Origin: Brevibacterium aurantiacum
GTDB taxonomy: Bacteria > Actinomycetota > Actinomycetes > Actinomycetales > Brevibacteriaceae
DNA: 64,000 nt
Reading direction: 5' to 3'
Assembly: GCF_007558825.1 (NCBI RefSeq)
Contig: NZ_VLTK01000006.1
Span: 1-64,000, forward strand
The notes under the pieces are model-generated. The model ran no database searches and was not told the origin of the DNA. It saw only the letters and a list, made by a program, of their open reading frames with translations. A program made the position numbers and the translations under genes. Positions 52,961 through 61,665 of this stretch are shown here, piece after piece (the stretch's first letter is position 1; each line of letters begins with the position of its first letter).

Positions 52961-53400
52961 TGTTGGGGTCCGGATTCAGGGGAGACTTCGGTCGCCTCCG
53001 ACTCCACTGCGGCGTCCGATCCTTCGGCTGCCTCGACGCCGGCTTCCTGCTTAGCCAGTTCCTCGCGGACCTCGTTCATGTCGAGTTCCTTGACCGCGGT
53101 GATGACCTGTTCGAGCTGAGGTGCGGCGAGCGCACCCGGCTGGGCGAAGACGACGATGCCCTCGCGGAAGGCGACGAGGGTCGGGATGGAGGAGATCGCG
53201 AAGAGTCCCGCGAGTTCCTGCTGCGCCTCGGTGTCGACCTTTCCGAAGACCACGTCCGGGTACTGTTCGGAGGCTTCTTCGTATACGGGGGCGAACTGCT
53301 TGCAGGGGCCGCACCAGTCGGCCCAGAAGTCGAGAAGAAGGATCGAGCTGTCGGTGATGGTTGACTCGAAGTTGTCTTTGGTGATTTCGATCGTAGACAT
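52957..53400 (-). CDS. Thioredoxin with acidic C-terminal extension
   Basis: Protein of 147 residues. The thioredoxin fold covers about 1-105, with WCGPC at Trp29-Cys33 as redox site, FGKVDTEAQQELAGLFAISSIPTLVAF and the cis-proline in SIPT. A 40-residue Glu/Ala-rich tail is extra relative to the usual 105-110 residues. TAGACT lies 6 bases before the ATG (leaderless). It is the first gene of a two-gene unit with the methyltransferase. Confidence 0.92.
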   Translation of the reverse strand: MSTIEITKDNFESTITDSSILLLDFWADWCGPCKQFAPVYEEASEQYPDVVFGKVDTEAQQELAGLFAISSIPTLVAFREGIVVFAQPGALAAPQLEQVITAVKELDMNEVREELAKQEAGVEAAEGSDAAVESEATEVSPESGPQQ

Positions 53401-53406
53401 TCGGGC

Positions 53407-53412
53407 AGTCTA
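53407..53412 (-). promoter_or_regulatory. -10 box of the thioredoxin gene
   Basis: TAGACT on the minus strand lies 6 bases before the ATG at 53400, with no ribosome site in between; a leaderless start is likely. Confidence 0.5.
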
Positions 53413-53541
53413 AACGCCGACCATGAACACTGTCTGGACACTTTCGCAGTCTGGACAACGGCGCGGCCCCAACGCCCGTTCACGACGCACACCAGTCACC
53501 TCGGTTCGTCGAACTCGCGTGTCGGCCCGACCTCGCGAAGC

Positions 53542-54558
53542 TCAGTCCACGAGGTCGACGATCGGCTGATCTGCGGTGATGGCGGAGAAGACAGCATCGG
53601 CGGCAGATGATTTCACGACGCGGTTCTGATTGTCCGGCGCCGGCTGCCACGGCATGATCGCAAAGGTGATCGAGTCCTTGGGCACTGAAGACACGGTCGC
53701 GGCCAGCGAGCCGAGGGAGGAGACCGAATCGAGTCCGTCATCGACACGCAGCGAAGAGGTGACCGCATCAAGGAAACTGTAGAGCCGGTCGGGCCTCGAC
53801 AATGTGTGGGAGCTCTTCGCTCGGTCGATAATGGAGTCCATGACCATCTGCTGATTGCCCATGCGCGAGATGTCGCTGCCGTCTCCGACGGCGTGCCTGG
53901 TCCGCGCCAGGGCGAGGGCATCCGTGCCGCCCAGGGTCTGCTCCCCTGCGGGCAGGTCGAGGTTCGCCTTGTCGTCGTGCAGAGGTTCGTCGAGATCAAC
54001 GATGATCCCATCCAGTGCGTCGACGATTGTGGCGAAGCCGTCGAAGTTGACTTCGACGAAGTGGTCGACGCGAACTCCCGTGAGCTCTTCGGCCGCAGAG
54101 ACCGAGCATGCAGGACCCTGGTTGAGTGCCGAATTGATCATTCCGCGCTGAGCCGGCGAAGCACCGGACCCAGTGTCTTCGCAGGCAGGCATATCCATCA
54201 TCGTGTCGCGCGGAATCTGGACGGCATCGATACGAGAGGAGTCATCGGAGACATGGGCGAGGATCATCGCGTCACTGCGCGCACCATCGCCTAAGCCGTA
54301 GTCGTGTGTGTCCAGCGCCCTGGTATCGGAGCCGAGGATGAGGACGTTCAGTTCATCCGTGATCTTCTCGGGCGCCTTACCGTCCCCCGCGCGCAGTGCT
54401 GAGGAGGTGATGTTCCCCTTCAGGTTGTGAACAACGGCGACGATCGTGACCGGGACTCCGATGACGAGGACCGCGAGTATGGCGACGATGGTGCGGCGAC
54501 GTCGGTACTTCATGGCAAGGCGGCGCTGTCGTCGTGGACCGACTTCGGAATACGGCAT
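53542..54558 (-). CDS. LytR-CpsA-Psr (LCP) family protein
   Basis: Protein of 338 residues. A basic N-terminus and one membrane helix (TIVAILAVLVIGVPVTIVAVV, about 25-45) place the LCP domain outside the cell. Conserved residues are visible in LILGSDTRALD, GARSDAMILAHV, AVQIPRDTMMDMP and LALARTRHAVGDGSDISRMGNQQ. LCP enzymes transfer polymers such as teichoic acid or arabinogalactan from lipid carriers to peptidoglycan. It stands alone; a later ATG (54513) at MKYRRRRT is a second possible start. Confidence 0.9.
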   Translation of the reverse strand: MPYSEVGPRRQRRLAMKYRRRRTIVAILAVLVIGVPVTIVAVVHNLKGNITSSALRAGDGKAPEKITDELNVLILGSDTRALDTHDYGLGDGARSDAMILAHVSDDSSRIDAVQIPRDTMMDMPACEDTGSGASPAQRGMINSALNQGPACSVSAAEELTGVRVDHFVEVNFDGFATIVDALDGIIVDLDEPLHDDKANLDLPAGEQTLGGTDALALARTRHAVGDGSDISRMGNQQMVMDSIIDRAKSSHTLSRPDRLYSFLDAVTSSLRVDDGLDSVSSLGSLAATVSSVPKDSITFAIMPWQPAPDNQNRVVKSSAADAVFSAITADQPIVDLVD

Positions 54559-55094
54559 AGAACTTCAATTCGCGATTGGCGATGGATTGCATACAATCCT
54601 AAACATAATTTCTCCGAACTTTGTGTCACCGATGGGCGATACATTCTGTTAGAGTTGAATTGTTCCCGTACGAAACGGTGCGGAACGTGTGGTGCCGCGA
54701 GCGTAGGTAGATTCGCTTGGCGCCGTGCTGTTGCCTGTTGGCGCGTGTCTACCATCCGCGCCTCTCTAACTTTCTGACTTTTCAACCCAGCCGTCCTTCG
54801 GCTTCCGTCCAGCACCTTCGAGTGCCCTACCGAGACCACACTTCCCGCTTTCGCCTGAGATGAGGATTCTTCACTTCAGCACGAATCTCGGAACTTCGGT
54901 TTCTCCACATTTTTCTGCCGGACCTGCGTTCAATGCGCAGATCATCCGACAGGAAGTCACATCTTCAGGCGATCAGCTGACCGGCAATGTCGTTCAGTTC
55001 AGGTCTCTGACAATGTGAACAGCCGGGCCCTCAAAGGGTCCGACCATCCAGACCGCTCCGGCGGTCACCAGTTTAAAATAAGGATACAAAGATT
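54559..55094. other. Gap including the long cold-shock gene leader
   Basis: A 536-bp region with no credible gene. It must hold the divergent LCP promoter and the cold-shock gene promoter, but neither was recognised. Just before the cold-shock gene are two hairpins in the probable leader: GGGCCCT/AGGGTCC (55025-55041, one wobble) and GACCGC-tccg-GCGGTC (55051-55066). Long structured leaders are usual for cspA-type mRNAs. A ribosome site AAGGAT follows. Confidence 0.55.
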
Positions 55095-55298
55095 ATGGCT
55101 ACAGGTACCGTGAAATGGTTCAACTCGGAAAAAGGTTTCGGATTCATCCAGCCTGACGATGGTTCAGCAGACGTCTTCACTCACTTCTCCGCGATCGAAT
55201 CGACCGGCTACCGTGAGCTCGCCGAGGGCCAGAATGTTGAATTCGACTCGGAAATGGGCTCCAAGGGTCTTCAGGCCACAAGCGTTCGTCCCCTCTGA
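55095..55298 (+). CDS. cspA: Cold-shock protein, CspA family
   Basis: Protein of 67 residues, the usual length, a five-stranded OB fold that binds single-stranded RNA/DNA. RNP motifs KGFGFIQP and DVFTHFSAI are intact, as is the N-terminal [16 protein letters not shown] lies 8 bases before the ATG. The leader contains two hairpins (55025-55066), as expected for a transcript controlled at the RNA level. Chaperone of mRNA in cold or growth transitions. Confidence 0.96.
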   Translation: MATGTVKWFNSEKGFGFIQPDDGSADVFTHFSAIESTGYRELAEGQNVEFDSEMGSKGLQATSVRPL

Positions 55299-55519
55299 GA
55301 CTTCCGTAACTTTCCGGTCCCGGCCGGATCGCGATTGATTCGTCAATAGCGAGCACCTGCCGGGAACGCAGTTGCACTGAGTTACACCAAAAGCGTGTGT
55401 TCGCGTTTGGAGTCTGTGTTTTCACTTGCTCCGAATGCGGTCACACGCTTTTCGGCGTCCGCAGGCTCTCAGCGGTGTCGACGCCTGGCGCCTGCCCATC
55501 GGTCCGCACCCGTACACAC

Positions 55520-56539
55520 TCACAGGCGCACGAGCTGCTTCCCCAGATTGGCACCGGCGAACAGTCCGTCCAGGGCTCCCGGCGCAGCCTCCAGTCCCTC
55601 GGCAATCGTTTCGGTGACGGCCAATTCGCCACGGCCGAACATTCCAGACAGATGCGCCAAGGCCTCAGGGAATCTGTCGAGGTAGTCGAAGAAGACGAGG
55701 CCTTCCATCCTCGCTCGACGCAGACCAAGCTGCATGTAGTTGCGGATTCCGGCAGTCGGCAGATCACGCTCATATCCCGTGGCCACTGCTCCGCAGAGCA
55801 CGATCCGGCCGTGGTCGGCGAGGTTGTCGATGGCGGTCTCGAGCAGCTCGCCTCCGACATTGTCGAAATAGACGTCGATGCCGTCCGGGGCCAGATCTCT
55901 GAGCTGCTCCGTGACGCTGTCCGACCGGTAGTCGACGCACGCGTCCAATCCCGCCGCCTCGCGCACCCAGTCGCATTTCTCCTGCCCGCCGGCGACCCCG
56001 ATGGTGCGACACCCGAGGGATCGAGCGATTTGGCTCGCAATCGAACCAGTGGCACCAGCCGCTGCAGACACCAACACTGTATCTCCAGGAGAAGGTCGCC
56101 CGATTCCCATCATTCCGAAGTAGGCCGTCAGACCGTTGGTGCCGAAGACACTGAGCATGTGGCGGGGCTCGATTCCGTCGGGAACGACATTGACTCCGAA
56201 GAGTCCCTGCCCGGAAGCCGTCGCATACGACTGCCACCCCAGCTCGCCGTACACCTTCGCGCCTACAGGAAGCCCCTCGTCATCCGACTCCACGATGGTA
56301 CCGACACCTGCTCCCCTCATCACTTCGCCGATCTCAACAGGTGCTCGGTAGTTCGCTCCAGGGTTGAGCCACCCGCGCTGAGTCGGATCAATACTCAGCC
56401 ACTCGACTCGTACTCGCGCCTCACCCGGCTGCAGAGGACTCAGCTCTTCGGCCTGCAGGTCGAAACATGAGGACACCGTCCGGCCCTGCGGCCTCGCCTC
56501 AAGGACCCAGCGACGATTGTGCGTAGGTGGGTTAGCCAT
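55520..56539 (-). CDS. NADP-dependent oxidoreductase, MDR/CurA type
   Basis: Protein of 339 residues of the zinc-independent medium-chain reductase group (leukotriene B4 dehydrogenase/CurA-like), which reduces C=C bonds of enals and enones. NNRRWVL-type start (THNRRWVLEARPQG), GYG-type substrate loop, and the Rossmann motif VLVSAAAGATGSIASQIARSLG are visible; the cofactor loop GGQEKCDWV suits NADPH. Its ATG overlaps the MarR stop (TGATG). The MarR protein probably controls both genes. The physiological substrate is unknown. Confidence 0.88.
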   Translation of the reverse strand: MANPPTHNRRWVLEARPQGRTVSSCFDLQAEELSPLQPGEARVRVEWLSIDPTQRGWLNPGANYRAPVEIGEVMRGAGVGTIVESDDEGLPVGAKVYGELGWQSYATASGQGLFGVNVVPDGIEPRHMLSVFGTNGLTAYFGMMGIGRPSPGDTVLVSAAAGATGSIASQIARSLGCRTIGVAGGQEKCDWVREAAGLDACVDYRSDSVTEQLRDLAPDGIDVYFDNVGGELLETAIDNLADHGRIVLCGAVATGYERDLPTAGIRNYMQLGLRRARMEGLVFFDYLDRFPEALAHLSGMFGRGELAVTETIAEGLEAAPGALDGLFAGANLGKQLVRL

Positions 56540-56970
56540 CAGTCAGCTTCCAAGACTGGCCGCCGAGCGAATGACGGTGCCAGACGCCCCAGCATTTCGG
56601 TCAGCTGCTCCTGCTCTGCGGAATCGAAGACGTCACCCAGAAGGGTGGTGGCCTTCTCCTCGGCGACCTTGACGGCATCTTGGTAGAGCGCGGCGCCGAC
56701 ATCGGTCAGGCAGACGAGCGAGATCCTCGCATCGTGCGGGTCGGAGTCCCGGGACAGATATCCGAGCTTCTCCAGCGGTGCGACCAAGCGGGCGATTCCA
56801 GATGGAGTGATTCCCAGGCTCTCCGCCAATTCGACTCGGCGCAGTCGTCGACCCGGCGCAGAGCACAGGCTCTGCAGGACTGTCAGATCGTTGAGGGAGA
56901 GGCCTTGGACCTCAAGCTTTCGCCGGATCTCGGTATCGGCCCGGACAAGACGCATGCACAATTCCAGCAC
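56539..56970 (-). CDS. MarR-family regulator
   Basis: Protein of about 143 residues from GTG 56970 (AAAGG 9 bases upstream; TTG 56979 opens the same frame). The winged helix is clear: LSLNDLTVLQSLCSAPGRRLRRVELAESLGITPSGIARLVAPLEKLGYLSRDSDPHDARISLVCLTDVG. It lies directly before the reductase gene, and an 18-bp perfect palindrome sits 25 bases upstream of the start, the probable autoregulatory operator. The ligand is unknown; an electrophile sensed together with the reductase would fit. Confidence 0.88.
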   Translation of the reverse strand: MLELCMRLVRADTEIRRKLEVQGLSLNDLTVLQSLCSAPGRRLRRVELAESLGITPSGIARLVAPLEKLGYLSRDSDPHDARISLVCLTDVGAALYQDAVKVAEEKATTLLGDVFDSAEQEQLTEMLGRLAPSFARRPVLEAD

Positions 56971-56994
56971 GAAGCACAACCTTTCATTGTTAAC

Positions 56995-57012
56995 TCATTG
57001 AGTACTCAATGA
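56995..57012. promoter_or_regulatory. 18-bp palindrome upstream of the MarR gene
   Basis: TCATTGAGT followed directly by its exact complement ACTCAATGA, a perfect dyad. A further half-like CATTG lies at 56985-56989. It is the probable MarR-type operator controlling the regulator and reductase; it also lies in front of the divergent HAD gene. Confidence 0.78.
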
Positions 57013-57193
57013 TATGTCATGCACATGCCGTTCCAAAACCTGCTCTGGGGGTAATGAGAATGATGATCGCCGTGCGGGCAATGAACTGAGGTTCGCCGAG
57101 CTATTGTCGAACACCTTCATCAGATGCAGGCGCGGCTCTCCGAGAGTAGCGTTGGAAGCCTTGAGGTCCCCACACAGAACAGGTGATGCCACG

Positions 57194-57838
57194 ATGACTC
57201 ATCCGACCGACCTGCACCCCACCACCGTCGTCTTCGACCTGGGCAACGTCCTCATAGGTTGGGATCAGACCGGGCCTCTTGCCGATCGGATGACCAGGGA
57301 CGAGTGGAATGATTTTGCCGCCGAGGCGGACTTCGGCATGCTGAATACGCTGGCTGATCGCGGGGTGCCGATCACAGAGGTGATCGCACGGGCGGCTGAA
57401 TCCGATTCGCGTCACGGTGAGATCGTCGCCGCCTACTATGACCGCTTCGACCTGTCCCTGACGGGACCGATTCAGGGAATGGCCGAGCTCATCGCCGAGC
57501 TCAAGGCCTCAGAAGTCAGACTGCTGGGTCTCTCGAACTGGTCGGCAGAGACCTTCCACCATGCGCCGAAGGTCGCGCCGGCGATCAATGAGCTCGAAGA
57601 TATCGTGGTCTCGGGACGGGAGAAGCTGATCAAACCCGCCCCTGAGATCTTCCACCTCCTGAGCCGACGCTTCGACCTAGTCCCCGAACAGACGGTCTTC
57701 GTCGATGACCTGCCGGCGAACATCGGTGCCGCCGAACAGCTCGGCTTCATCGGCCTGCTCTTTACCGATGCCCGGCAGCTGCGAGACGACCTTATAGGCC
57801 TTGGGCTCCTCTCCTCCCCTGCTGCCGTTGAAAACTGA
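57194..57838 (+). CDS. HAD-superfamily hydrolase
   Basis: Protein of 214 residues from ATG 57194 (AGGTGATG upstream); the longer frame from 57014 is unlikely. The four HAD motifs are present: VVFDLGNVL with Asp15, LLGLSNWS, the Lys in EKLIKPAPEIF and VFVDDLPANI. It is a YihX/haloacid-dehalogenase-like phosphatase, subclass with a helical cap. It is upstream of an M20 amidohydrolase gene by 42 bases, possibly cotranscribed. Substrate unknown. Confidence 0.88.
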   Translation: MTHPTDLHPTTVVFDLGNVLIGWDQTGPLADRMTRDEWNDFAAEADFGMLNTLADRGVPITEVIARAAESDSRHGEIVAAYYDRFDLSLTGPIQGMAELIAELKASEVRLLGLSNWSAETFHHAPKVAPAINELEDIVVSGREKLIKPAPEIFHLLSRRFDLVPEQTVFVDDLPANIGAAEQLGFIGLLFTDARQLRDDLIGLGLLSSPAAVEN

Positions 57839-57880
57839 GGACGGGTCGTTCCCGTTCACCCTCGAACTCAAGGAGAAGTG

Positions 57881-59104
57881 ATGTCGAGCACCGATTTCCT
57901 GGACAACATCGATTCTCAGCTGGATTGGCAGCGTGGCCTCTACAAAGATTTCCACCGCCAGCCCGAACTCGGCCTCCAGGAGCACAAGACTTCTGAGCGA
58001 ATCGAATCCGAGCTCAAGGACCTGGGTCTTGAGTCAAAACACGTCTCGAAGACGGGCCTCGTCACTGTCATCGAGAACGGTCAGGGCCCGACAGTCCTCG
58101 CCCGTGCCGACATCGATGCCCTCCCGGTGAGCGAGGACACCGGCTTGGACTACTCCTCCACAATCGATGGAGTCATGCACGCCTGCGGACACGATATGCA
58201 CATCACCGCACTTCTGGGCGCAGTCCGTCTGCTGAATGAGAACCTCGACGCCTGGTCAGGCACCTACATCGCGCTGTTCCAGCCCTCCGAAGAGGATGCT
58301 GCCGGGGCCAAAGCCATGCTCAACGACGGCCTCACCTCGAAGATCCCCAAGCCCGACGTCGCCTACGCTCAGCACGTCATGCCGCTGCCCACGGGAACGG
58401 TCAACACAAAGGCCGGCCCAGTGCTCTCAGCTGGAGATTCCGTGAAGATCACCGTGCACGGTCGTGGAGCACACGGATCGATGCCGCACCTGTCGGTGGA
58501 CCCCGTGGTCCTCGCCGCCACGATCGTTCTGCGTCTGCAGACCATCGTCTCCCGTGAGGTCGAACCCGGTGAGTTCGCCGTCGTCACGGTCGGCGCTTCG
58601 AACTCGGGATCCAAATCCAACATCATCCCTGATCGAGCGGAGCTTCTGCTCAACCTGCGCACCTATGACATGGGAGTCCGCGACCGCATCATCGCCTCGA
58701 TCGAACGCATCGTCAAGGCAGAGTGCCAAGCCGCAGGATCCCAGAAGGAACCGAGCTTCGAGTACTACGACCAGTTTCCGCTGACCGACAACGATGAAGA
58801 CGCGAACGAGGCGGTCACCAAGGCATTCGAAGACTACTTCGATGACGGGGTCGTCCAACCGGCCAATCCCGCCACAGCCTCGGAGGACTTCAGCGAGATC
58901 CCCGATGCCTTCGAGATTCCCTACGCATACTGGATGATCGGATCCAGCGATGCTGACAAGTACAAGAAGGCAGCCGAGGCGGGAACCGTGAACACGGACA
59001 TCCCGGCCAATCACTCACCGCAGTTCGCCCCCGTCATCGATCCGACTCTTGAAATCGCCACGAAGGCACAGGTCGTCGCGGCGCTGTCACAATTGGGCAG
59101 CTAA
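57881..59104 (+). CDS. M20-family amidohydrolase (hippurate hydrolase/IAA-amino-acid hydrolase type)
   Basis: Protein of 407 residues from ATG 57881 (AGGAGA upstream). It has the M20D motifs: FHRQPELGLQEHKTS, LARADIDALPVSEDTGL, MHACGHDMHITALLG (Cys/His/Asp metal site), LFQPSEEDAAGAKAM and the C-terminal NHSPQF. Its dimerisation domain is about 185-300 (VKITVHGRGAHGSMPHLSVDPV). Such enzymes cleave N-acyl amino acids, for example hippurate or indoleacetyl amino acids. It converges with the ferredoxin reductase gene 83 bases away. Confidence 0.9.
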   Translation: MSSTDFLDNIDSQLDWQRGLYKDFHRQPELGLQEHKTSERIESELKDLGLESKHVSKTGLVTVIENGQGPTVLARADIDALPVSEDTGLDYSSTIDGVMHACGHDMHITALLGAVRLLNENLDAWSGTYIALFQPSEEDAAGAKAMLNDGLTSKIPKPDVAYAQHVMPLPTGTVNTKAGPVLSAGDSVKITVHGRGAHGSMPHLSVDPVVLAATIVLRLQTIVSREVEPGEFAVVTVGASNSGSKSNIIPDRAELLLNLRTYDMGVRDRIIASIERIVKAECQAAGSQKEPSFEYYDQFPLTDNDEDANEAVTKAFEDYFDDGVVQPANPATASEDFSEIPDAFEIPYAYWMIGSSDADKYKKAAEAGTVNTDIPANHSPQFAPVIDPTLEIATKAQVVAALSQLGS

Positions 59105-59187
59105 GGAATTGCCACCCTCATCAGATGGCGGCCTCGGACGGATCTGGTCCGCTTCGGCGGGCTCGACCTTGTCGTGGTCGGAACCTC

Positions 59188-60354
59188 TCAGGACGGCAGG
59201 AAGTCTCCGGTTGCGACTTTACGCAACTTCGGGATAGCTATTCGATAACCGACGGCGGCGGCCGCCGACTGCGCATCACCACTCCAGCGCAGCAGGAGCG
59301 CGTCTGGATTGGCCTTCTGTCCGCGAGCGACGACTTCGGGTTCGCCATGAACGGGGAAGTCGCCGGAGACGCGGATGGTGAGTCCGAACTGTTCGGTCCA
59401 AAAGTACGATTGAAAGTCCAGCGGTGGGGCTTCATCACCGACGAGCAGAGCAAGGCTAGCGGTTTTCGCCTGTTCAATCGCGGCCGTCCACAGGGGCTGT
59501 CGTTCGTGACCGTCTGCGGTCGGCAGCCACGCGATATCACCGGCTGCCACTATGTGCTCATTCACTCGCCCACGAGTGTCCACTTTGAGTCGCCCATCGG
59601 TCAACAGGCCGGAGTCGGCAAGCCAATCCCCTTCGGGAGCGTCACCGATCGTAGAGACGATGACATCCCCACCGACCTCCTGTCCGCTTTCGAGGCAAAC
59701 CGTGATCGGTCCGTCAGCAGAATCGGGGGCGCACACCTCGGCGACTCTTCCATCGATGAGCTCAACACCCTGAGCACGGGCGGCCTCGCTGCACCGGCTG
59801 CCCAGATAGGGGCCAAGATGGCTGGCCATAGGAGGTCCTCGGTGCACCAGCGTTACGGCACAGCCGATCTTCCGGGCCGCGGAGGCGATCTCCATTCCGA
59901 GCGGGCCCCCGCCCAGAATCACCACACTCGGCTGGTCGTGCAGGCGCGTTCGCAGTCGGAGCGCATCATCATGGCTGCGAACCGAGAATTCGCGGGGATG
60001 ATCGGTGAACCGCTTGGCACTGGAGCCGCTGGCAATGACGAGTCCGTCGAAGTCGATGTGCTCACCGTTGTCGAGCGTGATAGAGCTCCGCTTCAGATCC
60101 AGTGCCACAGCACGATTGCCCAGGAACACTCTCGCACCGTGGTCGGACGCCGGCAGATACTGCGGCTCGATAGTGCCGACGTCGGCCAGCACGGCCTTGG
60201 ACAGAGCAGGCCGCGAATAGGGTTCATGCGGCTCCCCGCCAACGATGGCCAGCCGGCCCTGATACCCGTGAGAGCGGAGTGTATCCGCCGCTGTCATCCC
60301 TGCGATGCCGTAGCCGACGATCACGATATTCTCATAATTGCGGTCCACGTGCAT
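59188..60354 (-). CDS. Ferredoxin reductase (P450 or dioxygenase partner type)
   Basis: Protein of 388 residues, pyridine-nucleotide disulfide reductase fold as in putidaredoxin/rhodocoxin reductase. FAD motif VGYGIAGMTAADTLRSHGYQG opens the protein; ILGGGPLGMEIASAARKIGC is the NAD-binding part, AAGDIAWLP the second FAD motif. It lies 39 bases downstream of a P450-type ferredoxin gene on the same strand and will reduce that ferredoxin. No cytochrome P450 or Rieske oxygenase is in this window, so the final acceptor is unknown. Confidence 0.88.
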   Translation of the reverse strand: MHVDRNYENIVIVGYGIAGMTAADTLRSHGYQGRLAIVGGEPHEPYSRPALSKAVLADVGTIEPQYLPASDHGARVFLGNRAVALDLKRSSITLDNGEHIDFDGLVIASGSSAKRFTDHPREFSVRSHDDALRLRTRLHDQPSVVILGGGPLGMEIASAARKIGCAVTLVHRGPPMASHLGPYLGSRCSEAARAQGVELIDGRVAEVCAPDSADGPITVCLESGQEVGGDVIVSTIGDAPEGDWLADSGLLTDGRLKVDTRGRVNEHIVAAGDIAWLPTADGHERQPLWTAAIEQAKTASLALLVGDEAPPLDFQSYFWTEQFGLTIRVSGDFPVHGEPEVVARGQKANPDALLLRWSGDAQSAAAAVGYRIAIPKLRKVATGDFLPS

Positions 60355-60393
60355 TCCCTTCTGCTCGGTCCCTCGAGTATCAGTGCGCGAATC

Positions 60394-60588
60394 TCATTTG
60401 AGCGACAGTGCAGTCACTGGGCAGATGCGAACTGCCTCTTGAGCATGGTGTTCCTCATCGGATCCGACCTCGATCTCTGCGATGTCGATGATCAGTTCGC
60501 CTTCGTCATCGAGGTGGACCAGATCAGGGGCTACTTCTTCACAGAGCCCATGGCCTTCACAGCGTGGTTGGTCGAGTTCAATGCGCAT
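60394..60588 (-). CDS. P450-type [3Fe-4S] ferredoxin
   Basis: Protein of 64 residues from ATG 60588 with GGAGGT 6 bases upstream. Cluster ligands are Cys10, Cys16 and Cys56-Pro, with His13 in the place of the second cysteine (C-E-G-H-G-L-C). This C-x2-H-x2-C pattern is common in actinobacterial ferredoxins that serve P450s. It precedes the ferredoxin reductase gene and forms an electron-transfer pair with it. Confidence 0.9.
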   Translation of the reverse strand: MRIELDQPRCEGHGLCEEVAPDLVHLDDEGELIIDIAEIEVGSDEEHHAQEAVRICPVTALSLK

Positions 60589-60781
60589 TTCTACCTCCGA
60601 AGAATTGAGTATCGGCGTCCAGTTTCGGTTCTTAAGAAACGCACCAGCTCCAGTGTCATGGCAAACGGCCATGAGTTCCATTCGGATGCTCTCATGCCGC
60701 GTATTCGCGTCAAGAATACACCGAGGTCATGGGTGATTCATCGGTGCCAGATCGGCAGACTCGTTCCGCGGCGATGCCGGC

Positions 60782-61351
60782 TCAGTCAGTCACGGATCGC
60801 ACCATACGGGCCGGTGAGCCCACTACGACGGTCCCTCCACGCACATCCTTGGTCACGACCGAGGCCGCCGCGACCACGGCGTTGTCGCCGATGGTCACGC
60901 CGGGCAGAACGGTCACATTCGAACCGATCCACACGTTGCGGCCGATGATGATGTGGCCGGGATGCATGTCGGCGCGACGCTCCGGGTTGATGTCGTGGTT
61001 GAGGGTCGCCAGAACTGTGTTGTGGCCGATGAGGCTGTCGTCTCCGATCCTGATGCCGCCCTGGTCCTGAAAGCTGCACCCTGAATTGATGAAGACCCGT
61101 CGACCTATCGTCGTATTCTTTCCGAAGTCGGTGTGGAACGGCGGGAACATCGTGACGGTCTTGTCCACTGGTTTCCCGATCAGCGACGCCAACAGCTGCC
61201 GGACCTCGTCGGGCTCGTGATATGAACCGTTGAGTTCGGCGGTGATGCGCAGCGCCTCTTGGCTGGTGCGGTGCATGACCTCATGAAGGGGCGAATCGCC
61301 GGCAATGGTTTCACCGTTGTTGAGTGCTTTGACCAGATCTTTGAGTTCCAT
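60782..61351 (-). CDS. Sugar O-acetyltransferase (LacA/Maa/NodL type)
   Basis: Protein of about 189 residues from ATG 61351 (GAAAGG 9 bases upstream). The C-terminal left-handed beta-helix has hexapeptide repeats (IGRRVFINSGCSFQDQGG, IGDDSLIGHNTVL, IIIGRNVWIGSNVTVLPGVTIGDNAVVAAASVVTKDV); the His in ATLNHDINPERR is the typical catalytic residue of the group. The N-terminus matches the Mac domain only loosely. It acetylates a sugar or similar hydroxyl compound. It is adjacent to a decayed alcohol dehydrogenase (61406-61597). Confidence 0.88.
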   Translation of the reverse strand: MELKDLVKALNNGETIAGDSPLHEVMHRTSQEALRITAELNGSYHEPDEVRQLLASLIGKPVDKTVTMFPPFHTDFGKNTTIGRRVFINSGCSFQDQGGIRIGDDSLIGHNTVLATLNHDINPERRADMHPGHIIIGRNVWIGSNVTVLPGVTIGDNAVVAAASVVTKDVRGGTVVVGSPARMVRSVTD

Positions 61352-61405
61352 GCTGACCATCCTTTCGCGTTTCTCGCTTTCCTGCATTTTCGGCGGGAAG
61401 GATGC

Positions 61406-61597
61406 TCAGGATTTGAGCAGAACCTTGTGGGCCTCACGCATGCCCATTGCGGCATATGCCTCGGCGGCTCGATCCAGCGACGTCGTCTGGTCGAAGACCT
61501 TGCCCACGTGGCCTCCGGGACGTGTGGAGCGGATCGCCTGCATCATCGATTCCTGTGAGCCGACAGCTTCGATGGGGCTCTCGGTGCCGAATCCGAC
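61406..61597 (-). pseudogene. Remnant of a zinc-type alcohol dehydrogenase with an internal deletion
   Basis: The minus strand reads VGFGTESPIEAVGSQESMMQAIRSTRPGGHVG, then directly KVFDQTTSLDRAAEAYAAMGMREAHKVLLKS and stop (TGA at 61406-61408). Both halves match the C-terminus of zinc-binding alcohol dehydrogenases, but the roughly 50-residue segment that normally separates GGHVG from GKVFD is missing, and the rest of the gene upstream is gone. It is therefore a truncated and internally deleted gene fragment. Confidence 0.8.
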
Positions 61598-61652
61598 CGA
61601 GTGTTGGGGTGGTGCTCAGAAAGCTGCGGATGCTTCTTTACCTTCTGGTTGG

Positions 61653-61658
61653 TATAGT
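61653..61658 (+). promoter_or_regulatory. -10 box of the TetR-SMR operon
   Basis: TATAGT ends 7 bases before the TetR start at 61666, so the transcript is probably leaderless. A short dyad (TACC/GGTA, 61639-61654) overlaps it and may be a repressor half-site pair. Confidence 0.5.
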
Positions 61659-61665
61659 GCTGGGT

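Noticed and set aside
57014-57193. N-terminal extension of the HAD hydrolase frame
   Set aside because: The HAD motif I is at residue 15 from ATG 57194, the normal position, and the upstream part overlaps the MarR operator region.
59125-60948. 607-codon plus-strand frame
   Set aside because: It runs antisense through the ferredoxin reductase and ferredoxin genes and has no recognisable domain.
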